Under the pieces are notes generated by a model. The model saw only the letters and a program-made list of their open reading frames with translations. It did no database searches and was not told where the DNA came from. A stretch of DNA of 64,000 nucleotides. Source: Flavobacteriales bacterium UBA7612. GTDB taxonomy: Bacteria; Bacteroidota; Bacteroidia; Flavobacteriales; Weeksellaceae. Shown one piece after another: positions 17,490-25,492 of the stretch. Within the stretch, counting starts at the first letter, position 1. Every line of letters starts with the position of its first letter. A program made the position numbers and the translations under genes. The stretch lies in assembly GCA_002484335.1 (NCBI GenBank), contig DLJQ01000012.1, positions 260,300-324,299 of the forward strand, written 5' to 3'.

Positions 17490-17597
17490 GGGCAATTGCT
17501 TCGCACCGTGCTTTCTGCTATATCTTTTTTGATTGGTCATTGAGCAAATTTCGAAATGTATCCAATCAAAAAAGGATGCCGCGTCAATCACTATTGC
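17490..17597. repeat. Dispersed intergenic repeat, family B (copy 2)
   Basis: Runs from GGGCAATTGCTTCG through GCTATATCTTTTTTGATTGG to AAAAAGGATGCCGCG and CACTATTGC, in inverse orientation to the copy at 1408-1550. ATCCAATCAAAAAAGG near the right end pairs with CTTTTTTGATTGG near the left, giving a long imperfect hairpin. No ORF. It fills part of the 346-base gap between the MbnP and MbnH genes. Confidence 0.8.
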
Positions 17598-17650
17598 AAA
17601 TTCGTGATTAAATAATATAAAACAATAATTTAAACAACTTCATAAATAAA

Positions 17651-17682
17651 AAAGAACTGTGCTTTTAAAGTACAGTTCTTTC
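17651..17682. terminator. Hairpin with T tract
   Basis: AAAGAACTGT pairs with ACAGTTCTTT across an A/T loop; terminator-like on both strands. No gene end lies closer than the MbnP gene, so it may be a second terminator. Confidence 0.6.
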
Positions 17683-17705
17683 ATCCAATTAATTTACAAT
17701 AATCA

Positions 17706-17770
17706 GTTGTGCATTTTATTAATAAAACTGTCATTTCTATTGAGATTATGCAAGAATTTTGTACCGATAA
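17706..17770. repeat. Solo arm of the GTTGTGCATTTT element
   Basis: GTTGTGCATTTT ... ATAAAACTGTCATTT ... GAATTTTGTACCGAT aligns with the left half of the complete inverted-repeat element at 35023-35198. The right half is missing. It ends 21 bases before the MbnH start, so it may supply or disrupt promoter sequence. Confidence 0.65.
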
Positions 17771-17791
17771 AAAAGTTTTAGAACCTATATT

Positions 17792-18820
17792 ATGAAAAAA
17801 ACAGTTCCTTTTTTTTATTTTTTATGTCTTTTTATTTCTTGTTCTGAAGACAATATTGATACAGGAAATATTATCACAGATAATCCTGAACTAAAAATAA
17901 ATTTTCCTGAAAATTTTCCTGAACTAAATTCAGCTTATTCTCTTAATCCACCAACAAAATATGGAGTAGAACTAGGTGAAAAATTCTTTAATGATACAAG
18001 ATTTAGTACCAATAACTCTATTTCTTGTGCCAGTTGTCATCAACAATCTTCTGCATTCTCAGATCATAATGCACAAGCAATTGGAGTATATGATAGAATT
18101 GGAATCCGAAACGTACCTCCTATTCAGAATTTAGCTTTTATGAAATTTTATAATTGGGATGGAAGTAAATTAAATTTAGAGAGTCAATCATTAGTTCCTA
18201 TTATCACTCATGAAGAAATGAATTCTTCCATTTTGGAAGTTATCTCAAAATTAGAAAATGATTCTTCCTATAAAAATTTATTAATAAAAGCTTTTGGAGA
18301 TGAGAAATTAACCGCAGAACGCATTTATAAAAGTATTGCACAATATGAATATACTCTAATTTCTACAAATAGTAAATATGACCAAATAAAGCGTAATGAA
18401 CCAGGTATTTCTTTTACAACAGAGGAAAAAAAAGGTTATACTATTTTTCAACAAAAATGTGCAAGTTGTCACAATACAGAATTATTTACAGACCAAAGTT
18501 TTAGAAATATTGGTTTTCCTATCAATACAGATTCCAATGAAGCAGGACGAGCAAGAGTTACTGGAAATTTATCCGAATATATGAGTTTTAGAGTTCCAAC
18601 ACTTCGAAATATAGAATACACTGCTCCTTATGGAAGTTTTGGACAATTTGCTACACTAAAAGCTGTATTAGATTATATGGATAATGGCGTTTTGGAGGGA
18701 GATAATTTAGATTCCATTTTTAAAAATAATGGAAATAGAATTCCTATGAATGATGAAGAAAAACAACAATTGATTGCTTTTATGAAAACACTGAGTGATG
18801 ACAATTTTATTGGAAAATAA
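17792..18820 (+). CDS. Di-haem cytochrome c peroxidase family protein (MauG/MbnH-like)
   Basis: A 342-residue lipoprotein (lipobox LFISC, Cys17, followed by SED). Two haem c motifs are present, CASCH at 79-83 and CASCH at 223-227, with the family segments SAFSD (87-91) and FRVPTLRNIEYTAPY (266-280). After TAPY the family normally has a [M/F]-H-D-G loop, but here it is G-S-F-G, an unusual active-site neighbourhood. Members are peroxidases or, as MauG and MbnH, oxidise protein Trp residues. Given the MbnP gene upstream, MbnH-like conversion of MbnP Trp to kynurenine is the best hypothesis. Confidence 0.85.
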   Translation: MKKTVPFFYFLCLFISCSEDNIDTGNIITDNPELKINFPENFPELNSAYSLNPPTKYGVELGEKFFNDTRFSTNNSISCASCHQQSSAFSDHNAQAIGVYDRIGIRNVPPIQNLAFMKFYNWDGSKLNLESQSLVPIITHEEMNSSILEVISKLENDSSYKNLLIKAFGDEKLTAERIYKSIAQYEYTLISTNSKYDQIKRNEPGISFTTEEKKGYTIFQQKCASCHNTELFTDQSFRNIGFPINTDSNEAGRARVTGNLSEYMSFRVPTLRNIEYTAPYGSFGQFATLKAVLDYMDNGVLEGDNLDSIFKNNGNRIPMNDEEKQQLIAFMKTLSDDNFIGK

Positions 18821-18824
18821 AAAT

Positions 18825-18909
18825 GCGTTAGGGATTGCAATGGAAATCCTTTTTACGTAGCGTTCTAGCGAAGTGAAAAGATTGAAATATAAAGCCCGCC
18901 CGAACGCCC
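18825..18909. repeat. Dispersed intergenic repeat, family B (copy 3, divergent)
   Basis: Begins GCGTTAGGGATTGCAATGG, has ATCCTTTTT and AAAAGATTG in inverted arrangement around a CGTTCTAGCGAAG centre, and ends CCCGCCCGAACGCCC. The outer ends pair (GCGTT / AACGC). It starts 4 bases after the stop of the di-haem gene. A near twin of its centre (CATTCTAGCGAAATAAAAAG) is at about 30.11 kb. Confidence 0.7.
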
Positions 18910-19007
18910 AATAAATTGTTTTGTAATTAATTTTTATTGTAAAACAATAAAAATAATTTGTTTTAAAATAAATTAAATATATATTTGAATTATAAAATAA
19001 TCTAATT

Positions 19008-19631
19008 ATGGAATTTAAAGCTAAAATTTATTTAAGATTAATTGGTATAATACTTTTAATTATTCCAATTTTTGATTTAACTATTAATGGACATTTCAGT
19101 GATTTTATAAAAGGATTTGAAGATGGATATCAAAATAATTATAAAAATTATAACTATCTTGATATTGTTCCAATTTATGATTATAATTTGTCTAAAGAAT
19201 TCCCAAAAATAGAAGGAAAAGTAATTGCAGAAAAAATTGAATTAGCTATTTATAGTAAAAATTCTTTAAATATTATTCCTTTTTATAATTGGGCTTTATA
19301 TACTATTTTAGTTCTCGCTGTTATTATTTTTTTATTATCTATTATCCGCTTAATAAAACGATTTATTAAAGGACAACTTTTTGAAATAAGTACTTATAAT
19401 ACATTATTATATTTCGGTTTTTCTTTATTAATTATTACGTTATTGGATTTTATTTTAGAAGTAATTAAAAGACAAAATTTACTTAAATATATAGATACTA
19501 GTATATACACTATTTCTAATGACAATTTATTAGATATATCTTCTTTATTTATAAGTTTATTTGTACTTGCATTTGCTATTGCATTAAAACAAAGTATTAA
19601 CATCAAAGAAGAAAATGACTTAACTGTATAA
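19008..19631 (+). CDS. DUF2975-type four-helix membrane protein
   Basis: A 207-residue protein with four predicted membrane helices (about 8-27, 95-118, 136-156, 176-196) and a soluble loop between the first two. Size, topology and the HTH gene 2 bases downstream match the DUF2975 plus small XRE-regulator pairs common in Bacteroidota and Firmicutes. In that pairing the membrane protein may control the DNA-binding partner, but the function is not established. Its codon use is as AT-rich as its neighbours. Confidence 0.7.
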   Translation: MEFKAKIYLRLIGIILLIIPIFDLTINGHFSDFIKGFEDGYQNNYKNYNYLDIVPIYDYNLSKEFPKIEGKVIAEKIELAIYSKNSLNIIPFYNWALYTILVLAVIIFLLSIIRLIKRFIKGQLFEISTYNTLLYFGFSLLIITLLDFILEVIKRQNLLKYIDTSIYTISNDNLLDISSLFISLFVLAFAIALKQSINIKEENDLTV

Positions 19632-19633
19632 TT

Positions 19634-19837
19634 ATGGCTATTATTATTAATTTGGATGTAATGATGGCAAAACGAAAAATGTCATTGAATGAACTGAGTG
19701 AAAGGGTCGGGATAACACTCTCTAATCTTTCTATCCTGAAAAATGGGAAAGCAAAAGCAATTCGATTCGAAACCTTAAATGCTATTTGCAAAGCACTAGA
19801 TTGTAAGCCTGGTGATATTATTGACTACACAGAATAA
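19634..19837 (+). CDS. Small XRE-family HTH regulator (YozG-like)
   Basis: A 67-residue single-domain Cro/CI-type helix-turn-helix protein: MSLNELSERVGITLSNLSIL forms the recognition unit and ALDCKPGDIIDY the conserved tail. It lies 2 bases after the DUF2975-type gene, so the pair is almost certainly co-translated. Targets are unknown; autoregulation of the pair is likely. Confidence 0.88.
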   Translation: MAIIINLDVMMAKRKMSLNELSERVGITLSNLSILKNGKAKAIRFETLNAICKALDCKPGDIIDYTE

Positions 19838-19849
19838 ATTTAAATAAAA

Positions 19850-20962
19850 TTGAAGAAAATGTTATATATAATTATCTCTATTATACTGTTACTTGTTATA
19901 CTAACTTTTGTTGTATTGCAATTACCTACTTTTGGTGCTGAACCAAGTGGAAAACGTTTAGAACGATTAAAAAAATCTAAATACTACAAAAAAAATGCTT
20001 TTTACAATATTCATAATACACCTGCATTTGCAGAAGGTTTTGATAGTAAAAAAGTAATGATGGATTTCTTTTTTGGAAAAAAAAATCCAAATCTTTATCC
20101 TAAAGAAATCATTCCACATATAAAAACGGATATTTTATCCATTCCAAAAGATGAGAATATTTTTATTTGGTTCGGGCATTCATCTTATTATATTCAACTA
20201 AATGGTGTAATTTTTTTAATAGACCCTGTTTTTAGTAATTATGGTTCTCCTTTACCTATTTTTAATAAAGCATTTAAAGGTACAAATACTTATTTACCAA
20301 AAGATTTTCCTGAAATAGATTATTTAGTAATTTCTCATGATCATTATGATCATTTAGATTATGAAACTGTAAAAGAATTACGTACAAAAGTAAATAAAGT
20401 TATTCTTCCTTTGGGTGTTGGTGCTCATTTTGAAAAATGGAATTATAAACCAGAACAATTAATAGAAGAAGAATGGTGGACTACTATTGAATTGAAAAAT
20501 AATTTAAAAATAACTTTCACTCCTGCAAGACATTTTTCTGGAAGAAAATTTAAACGTAATAACACTTTATGGACTTCTTATGTTCTTGAGACTTCTGATA
20601 AAAAAATATTTTTAGGAGGTGATAGTGGATACGATACACATTTTAAAGAAATAGGGGATAAATTTGGCCCTTTTGATTTCGCTATTTTAGAAAATGGTCA
20701 ATATAACGAAGCATGGAGATATATACATACTTTACCAGAAGAAATTCCTTTAGTTATAAATGATCTTAAAGCGAAAAATATAATTCCTGTACATTCATCT
20801 AAATTTGCATTAGCAAAACATTCTTGGGATGAACCATTAGAGAAAATACAAGAGAATAGCAAAAAACATGATTTTACTATTGTAACTCCTAAAATTGGAG
20901 AAGTTGTTAAATTAAATAATAAAGATTTTTCATTTGATGAATGGTGGAAGAATATAAAATAA
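19850..20962 (+). CDS. Metallo-beta-lactamase-fold hydrolase (UlaG / NAPE-PLD-like)
   Basis: A 370-residue protein with an N-terminal membrane anchor (about 5-24) and an MBL-fold domain. The metal-binding signature SHDHYDHLD (HxHxDH) is near residue 164, preceded by GHSSYYIQLNG and IDPVFSNYGSP; a GGDSGYDTHF segment supplies the bridging Asp. These features fit the NAPE-PLD/RomA branch (phosphodiesterase-like enzymes acting on lipids or outer-membrane components). Start TTG at 19850 gives MKKMLY; an in-frame ATG at 19859 is an equally good start. 12 bases after the XRE gene. Substrate unknown. Confidence 0.85.
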   Translation: MKKMLYIIISIILLLVILTFVVLQLPTFGAEPSGKRLERLKKSKYYKKNAFYNIHNTPAFAEGFDSKKVMMDFFFGKKNPNLYPKEIIPHIKTDILSIPKDENIFIWFGHSSYYIQLNGVIFLIDPVFSNYGSPLPIFNKAFKGTNTYLPKDFPEIDYLVISHDHYDHLDYETVKELRTKVNKVILPLGVGAHFEKWNYKPEQLIEEEWWTTIELKNNLKITFTPARHFSGRKFKRNNTLWTSYVLETSDKKIFLGGDSGYDTHFKEIGDKFGPFDFAILENGQYNEAWRYIHTLPEEIPLVINDLKAKNIIPVHSSKFALAKHSWDEPLEKIQENSKKHDFTIVTPKIGEVVKLNNKDFSFDEWWKNIK

Positions 20963-21084
20963 CGTTTTCCGACAAAATTTAATGGTTTACCTCATTATTA
21001 GATTTTTTTTTATTTTAAGTATTTATTCGTGTAATAGACTATGCTAAATTTTCTTAGCTTTACATTTAATGAAATGCAAAAAAT

Positions 21085-21621
21085 TTGGATCTTAAAATAA
21101 AAAATTACTTACAAGCAAATAAATTAGACGAAGCTTTTCAGCTTATAGTTTCTGAATATCACCAAAAAATTTATTGGCAAGTTCGTCGTATGGTTTTTAT
21201 TCATGAAGATGCTGATGATGTAACACAAAATGTATTTATTAAAGTCTATCAAAATCTTGGAACATTTAAAAATGAGTCAAAAATATCTACTTGGATTTTT
21301 AGAATTACTTATAATGAAACAATAAACTACATCAAAAAAAATGCAAAAGAAAAAAATCTATCTCTTGAAGATTATTCATCATCTATTGCAAAAGATTTAA
21401 TGGCTGATGAATATTATTCTGGTGATGAAATTAATTATAAATTACAGAATGCTATCGCTTGTTTACCTGAAAAACAACGTTTAGTTTTTGCAATGAAATA
21501 TTATGATGAATTAAAATATGAACAAATCTCTGATATATTAGGAACATCTGTTGGTGCTTTAAAAGCCTCTTATCATCATGCAGTAGCAAAAATTAAAGAA
21601 TTTTTAGAAAAGAATGATTAA
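21085..21621 (+). CDS. ECF-type RNA polymerase sigma factor
   Basis: A 178-residue sigma-70 family protein. Region 2 is seen at about 25-90 (EDADDVTQNVFIKVYQNLGTF, STWIFRITYNETINYIKK), and region 4 at about 120-172 (LPEKQRLVFAMKYYDELKYEQISDILGTSVGALKASYHHAV). A TTG start at 21085 is used because no in-frame ATG precedes region 2. The following gene, 33 bases downstream, encodes a single-pass membrane protein that is probably its anti-sigma factor. The inducing signal is unknown. Confidence 0.88.
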   Translation: MDLKIKNYLQANKLDEAFQLIVSEYHQKIYWQVRRMVFIHEDADDVTQNVFIKVYQNLGTFKNESKISTWIFRITYNETINYIKKNAKEKNLSLEDYSSSIAKDLMADEYYSGDEINYKLQNAIACLPEKQRLVFAMKYYDELKYEQISDILGTSVGALKASYHHAVAKIKEFLEKND

Positions 21622-21654
21622 ACTTTTTTATAATTTTATAGTCTAATAGTTGAT

Positions 21655-22077
21655 ATGAAAAAAGATGAATTAAATAATGATTTTAAAGTTCCTGAAAATT
21701 ACTTCAATAATTTACAGGATAAAATACTTTTGAATTCTCTTAAAAAAGAAGATTCTTTTGATGTTCCAAAAAAATATTTTAGTCAATTAGAAAAAGTTGT
21801 TTCTAAAAAACATAACTTACAAGAATTTAAAGGCAAAAAATCAAAATTATATTCTATTAATTATTGGTTATCTGCTGCTTGTATATTAGTTTTTGTGTTA
21901 CTCTCAGTTGAAATCTTTTTAATGAATAAACAGAAATCAGATCAACAGATAGTTAATGCTAAAGTAGAAAAAGAAGTTTATCAGAAAATTTATGATTCAT
22001 TTATAGAAGATAATCAAAATACAAAATCGTCTAACATTACGCTAGACGACTCTGATTATACTATTTATAATTATTAA
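21655..22077 (+). CDS. Putative anti-sigma factor, single-pass membrane protein
   Basis: A 140-residue protein with a soluble N-terminal ~65 residues containing two similar motifs (FKVPENYFNNLQDKIL and FDVPKKYFSQLEKVV), one membrane helix (about 72-91) and a short outer tail. The V-P-x-x-Y-F motif repeated ahead of a single membrane segment is typical of small flavobacterial proteins encoded after ECF sigma genes. No zinc-binding HxxxCxxC is visible, so it is not a ZAS-type anti-sigma factor. Its stop overlaps the clpS stop by 4 bases on the opposite strand. Confidence 0.65.
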   Translation: MKKDELNNDFKVPENYFNNLQDKILLNSLKKEDSFDVPKKYFSQLEKVVSKKHNLQEFKGKKSKLYSINYWLSAACILVFVLLSVEIFLMNKQKSDQQIVNAKVEKEVYQKIYDSFIEDNQNTKSSNITLDDSDYTIYNY

Positions 22078-22370
22078 ATAATTTCTGCACTCAAACCTCT
22101 GTTCAGTAATTCTGTACAACGAGGTTTCAAATCTTCATATTCACCTGTAAGAACTTCACATTTTCCTTTGTAATGAATTAACAATGAACATTGCTCTGCT
22201 TGTTCTGGTGTATGTTCGCAAACATCAATTAAAGATTCGATTACCCAATCAAATGTATTTACATCATCGTTATAAACAATAATTTGATGTTTGTGAGATT
22301 CTTGTTCTAAAACATCTACAGAAGAATCTTTTTCTGTTTCCCACATTGGTTGTGTTGCGTTTCTTATCAT
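22074..22370 (-). CDS. clpS: ATP-dependent Clp protease adaptor ClpS
   Basis: A 98-residue adaptor that delivers N-degron substrates to ClpAP/ClpCP. Core features are HQIIVYNDDVNTFDWVIESL, the NDD...T/F.. motif and DVCEHTPEQAEQCSLLIHYKG. The acidic N-terminal extension is flexible, as in other ClpS proteins. It lies 7 bases downstream of prmA and is probably co-transcribed with it. Its 3' end overlaps the convergent anti-sigma gene by 4 bases. Confidence 0.93.
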   Translation of the reverse strand: MIRNATQPMWETEKDSSVDVLEQESHKHQIIVYNDDVNTFDWVIESLIDVCEHTPEQAEQCSLLIHYKGKCEVLTGEYEDLKPRCTELLNRGLSAEII

Positions 22371-22377
22371 CTTTTAA

Positions 22378-23205
22378 TTATTTTTTAAAATGGAGTGCTA
22401 TCCATTCATTACGTTGTTTTTTCGAGATGAATTTTAATCCTTTCTCATTACAGAAAGCATAAATATCATCAAAATCTTGTTCCATTAAACCACTTAAGAA
22501 TAAATCACCTTCATTCTTTAAAACATTAATATAAGAAGGTATTTGACTAATCAAAATATTCTTATTAATGTTAGCTAAAATAATATCAAATTCTTTACTT
22601 CCTAAAAGAGAATTATCTCCCATTTTAGCGTCAAGACTAACACCATTTTTCTTTCCGTTTTCAATAGAATTTTCAACTGCCCATTCATCAATATCTATAC
22701 ATTCGGCATAATTAGCTCCGCGTTTCATTCCTAAAATAGCTAGAATAGATGTTCCACATCCCATGTCTAGAATATCTTTTCCTTGGAAATCTGTTTCTAA
22801 AATATACTCCACCATTAAGTGTGTTGTAGAATGATGTCCAGTACCAAAAGACATTTTTGGTTGAATAATTATTTCATAAGGAATATTTTCTACAGATTCA
22901 TGAAATTCAGCACGAATCAAACATTGATCATTCACTAAAATTGGAGTAAAACTCTCTTCCCATGTAGCATTCCAATTCTCTTGCTCTATTTCTTTACGTT
23001 CGTAAGTAAAATCTATATTTTCAATAGATTCTATTACTTCTTTAATTATAGCAATATTTTCATCTGTTTTTGGGATATAAGCATCAAATCCGGTTGTGTT
23101 TTCTACAAAACTTTCAAATGGAAGTTCTGAAATCATAGCAATCAAAATCTCATTCCATGGATCTATTTCTGCTACTTTAAATTTATATTCAATATAATTT
23201 GTCAT
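22378..23205 (-). CDS. prmA: Ribosomal protein L11 methyltransferase
   Basis: A 275-residue SAM-dependent methyltransferase. The N-terminal L11-recognition domain (about 1-110) includes ENWNATWEESFTPI. The catalytic domain has the SAM loop ILDMGCGTSILAI (near 144-156), PKMSFGTGHHSTT just before it, and DIILANINKNIL as the acceptor-site motif. PrmA trimethylates ribosomal protein L11. First gene of a two-gene unit with clpS. A small inverted repeat CGAAAG...CTTTCG lies in the gap to mnmD. Confidence 0.94.
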   Translation of the reverse strand: MTNYIEYKFKVAEIDPWNEILIAMISELPFESFVENTTGFDAYIPKTDENIAIIKEVIESIENIDFTYERKEIEQENWNATWEESFTPILVNDQCLIRAEFHESVENIPYEIIIQPKMSFGTGHHSTTHLMVEYILETDFQGKDILDMGCGTSILAILGMKRGANYAECIDIDEWAVENSIENGKKNGVSLDAKMGDNSLLGSKEFDIILANINKNILISQIPSYINVLKNEGDLFLSGLMEQDFDDIYAFCNEKGLKFISKKQRNEWIALHFKK

Positions 23206-23287
23206 ATTTAAAATTCGAAAGATATTAAAAAAGCTTTCGGCGACAAATTTACAAATATTTGTAAGAAAGTACTAAAGCGAATGCCTA

Positions 23288-23998
23288 CTATAAATCTATA
23301 TTTTTAAAACCTACCATCATTTCTCTTTTTCCAGGAGGTCCAGGGAATTTATTAACATTATAACTCAAATCTTTAAGTCCTCTTTTTATAGAACCTTTTG
23401 CTGCGTAAGTTGTAAAAATACATTTTTCATTCATCACAGAATCTACTATTTCTAATAATTCTTTTTCCCATAACTCTGGTTGAACACGAGAACCAAATGC
23501 ATCAAAATAAACTAAATCAAAATTTTGTTCACCTATTTTTTGTATATTAAAAAAATCTTCTTCTACTTTTTTTATTTTAAAATAAGGAGAAATTGTTTTC
23601 CAACTTGACCATTGTGAATAAAATAATTGATGATAAAATTCTATAAATTCCTTTTTTCTATCTTCAAACTCAGGATAAAATTTAAAAACATCATCAAAAA
23701 AATTAATCAATTGAAATTCTTCATCCAACACAGGGTATTTTTCGATTCCAACATACTCTATTGGCTTCTGAAGTTTTTCAGCTTCTAGTAAAGTAATAAA
23801 AGCATTAAGCCCTGTTCCTAAACCTATTTCAATAATTCTAATCAAATCATTATCAGATTCAAAATATTTTAAGCCATTATTTATAAAGACATGAAAGGCC
23901 TCTTGTACAGCCCCATGCTTGGAATGATACGTCTCATTTAAATCCTCTATAAAAATAGTTTTAGAGCCATCTTCTGTCTCTTGAATTATTCTTTTCAT
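23288..23998 (-). CDS. mnmD: tRNA 5-methylaminomethyl-2-thiouridine methyltransferase MnmD
   Basis: A 236-residue Rossmann-fold SAM methyltransferase with IIEIGLGTGLNAFI (SAM loop), DLVYFDAFGSRVQPELW (acceptor motif) and the C-terminal FPGPPGKREMMVGF signature of the MnmD/MnmC-N (former DUF752) family. It completes the wobble-uridine modification mnm5s2U34 in certain tRNAs. It is the stand-alone MnmD form; the FAD oxidase half of MnmC is absent. Divergent from ilvE. Confidence 0.9.
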   Translation of the reverse strand: MKRIIQETEDGSKTIFIEDLNETYHSKHGAVQEAFHVFINNGLKYFESDNDLIRIIEIGLGTGLNAFITLLEAEKLQKPIEYVGIEKYPVLDEEFQLINFFDDVFKFYPEFEDRKKEFIEFYHQLFYSQWSSWKTISPYFKIKKVEEDFFNIQKIGEQNFDLVYFDAFGSRVQPELWEKELLEIVDSVMNEKCIFTTYAAKGSIKRGLKDLSYNVNKFPGPPGKREMMVGFKNIDL

Positions 23999-24020
23999 CG
24001 TCTAAAGTTATCATTTTTTA

Positions 24021-24052
24021 TTGTGAAAAAGAACAAATAAAATGTATCTTTG
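24021..24052 (+). promoter_or_regulatory. Flavobacterial promoter of ilvE
   Basis: TTG at 24021-24023 and TATCTTTG at 24045-24052 are separated by 21 bases, an excellent match to the Bacteroidota -33 TTG / -7 TAnnTTTG consensus, about 30 bases before the ilvE ATG. Confidence 0.75.
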
Positions 24053-24081
24053 ATACAGCAACAAGCAAAATTTAACGCAAA

Positions 24082-25137
24082 ATGATTATAAAAAAAGTAG
24101 CTGAATCAAAATTCAACGATTCAGTTTTCGACACGAAGGCTTTCGGAAGTGAATTTTCTGATCACATGTTAATCGCTCATTACAAAGATGGTAAATGGAG
24201 CGAGCCAGAAATTAGACCTTATGGACCTATTTCTTTAACTCCTGCAGCAATGTCTTTCCACTACGGACAAACTATTTTTGAAGGAATGAAAGCTTATAAA
24301 AATGAAAATGATGAAGTTTTTATTTTCCGTCCAGAAAAAAACTTTGAGCGTTTTAATTTATCAGCTTCTCGCCTTAATATGCCAGAAGTTCCTAAAGAAA
24401 TTTTTATTGATGGTTTAAAAACCATCGTTGATATCGATCGCCAGTGGGTTCCTAAAAACTATGGTACATCTCTTTACATTCGTCCAGTAATGTTCGCTAC
24501 AGAAGAAACTGTTTCTGCTAGAGCTGCTAACGAATATATTTTTGCTATTTTATTAGCTTATGCACCTAGTTATTATGAAAAACCATTATCTGTAAAAATT
24601 GCAGATTTTTATAGTCGTGCTGCACAAGGTGGTGTTGGTTTCGCTAAATGTGGTGGAAACTACGCTGCATCTTTCTTCCCAGCTGCAGAAGTACAAAAAG
24701 AAGGATATGACCAAATTATTTGGACAGATTCTATTAGTCACAAATATATTGAAGAAGCAGGTACAATGAACGTAATGGTTCGTATCGGAAATAAATTATT
24801 AACAGCTCCTACTTCTGAAAGAATTTTAAATGGTGTTACACGTGATTCTGTTTTAACTTTAGCAAAAGACGCTGGATACGATGTTGAAATTCGTCCTGTA
24901 GAAGTACAAGAATTATACGATGCTTACAAATCTGGAGAATTAAAAGAAGTTTTCGGATGTGGAACAGCAGTAGTTATTACACAATATAACGCAATTGGTT
25001 TTGGTGATGAAAGAGCTCAATTAGCAGATTTACCAGAAGAAGAATCTTTTGCTTTATCATTAAAAAAGAAATTAAAAGATATCCAATATGGTTTGGTTGA
25101 AGACCCTTACCAATGGAGAGTAAAAATTGAAAAATAA
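24082..25137 (+). CDS. ilvE: Branched-chain-amino-acid aminotransferase
   Basis: A 351-residue PLP-dependent fold-IV aminotransferase interconverting Leu, Ile and Val with their 2-oxo acids. Key features are FHYGQTIFEGMKAY, the Arg segment IRPVMFA, the GGNYAAS segment carrying the PLP environment, and EAGTMNVMVRI. The length fits class-II BCATs (about 350-360) rather than the ~300-residue E. coli IlvE. Preceded by a clear promoter and followed by a terminator, so monocistronic. Confidence 0.95.
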   Translation: MIIKKVAESKFNDSVFDTKAFGSEFSDHMLIAHYKDGKWSEPEIRPYGPISLTPAAMSFHYGQTIFEGMKAYKNENDEVFIFRPEKNFERFNLSASRLNMPEVPKEIFIDGLKTIVDIDRQWVPKNYGTSLYIRPVMFATEETVSARAANEYIFAILLAYAPSYYEKPLSVKIADFYSRAAQGGVGFAKCGGNYAASFFPAAEVQKEGYDQIIWTDSISHKYIEEAGTMNVMVRIGNKLLTAPTSERILNGVTRDSVLTLAKDAGYDVEIRPVEVQELYDAYKSGELKEVFGCGTAVVITQYNAIGFGDERAQLADLPEEESFALSLKKKLKDIQYGLVEDPYQWRVKIEK

Positions 25138-25206
25138 TTTTTATTCAACTAAAATTATAAATAACATTGTTTACATTTCTATTATGAGTTTTTATTTATA
25201 ATAAAA

Positions 25207-25227
25207 TGTCATTCTGAGCTTGTCGAA
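25207..25227. repeat. TGTCATTCTGAGCTTGTCGAA repeat copy
   Basis: Differs at two positions from the reverse complement of the sequence found identically at 29984-30011 and 44797-44824. Such GTCATTCTGAG elements are very common between Bacteroidota genes. Confidence 0.7.
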
Positions 25228-25304
25228 GAACTTTAATTATTTTAATAGAATTTCATTCGACTTGCACATCAGAGCATAAAACAATAAAATATAATTAATT
25301 ATTC

Positions 25305-25338
25305 AAAAAGAGATTTCGTATAGAAATCTCTTTTTGTT
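25305..25338 (+). terminator. Terminator of ilvE
   Basis: AAAAAGAGATTTC pairs with GAAATCTCTTTTT across a 5-base loop, ending in T residues. Confidence 0.8.
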
Positions 25339-25391
25339 TTTAAAAGCAATTCATAATTACCTTATTCTTTATAAAGAACACTTTTTTTTTG

Positions 25392-25440
25392 GGGCAATAC
25401 CTTCGGTCCGTGCTTTTTCGCTATATCTTTTTTAATCAAT
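25392..25440. repeat. Partial family B repeat (copy 4)
   Basis: GGGCAATACCTTCGG, GTGCTTTTTCG and CTATATCTTTTTTAATC match the left half of the family; the right half is absent. Confidence 0.7.
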
Positions 25441-25470
25441 AAAAAAAGCTGCCCAAAAAGGACAGCTTTT
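25441..25470 (-). terminator. Terminator of the alcohol dehydrogenase gene
   Basis: AAAAGCTG and CAGCTTTT arms; the A7 run on the plus strand reads as T7 after the hairpin on the minus strand. Confidence 0.7.
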
Positions 25471-25492
25471 ATAAATATTTTTCAGAATAATC

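Larger units (their letters stand above)
25138..25492. other. Intergenic region with two repeats and two terminators
   Basis: This 355-base gap between the convergent ilvE and alcohol dehydrogenase genes holds no ORF of merit. It contains a short TGTCATTCTGAGC-type repeat (25207-25227), the ilvE terminator (25305-25338), a partial family B repeat (25392-25440) and the adh terminator (25441-25470). Confidence 0.7.
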
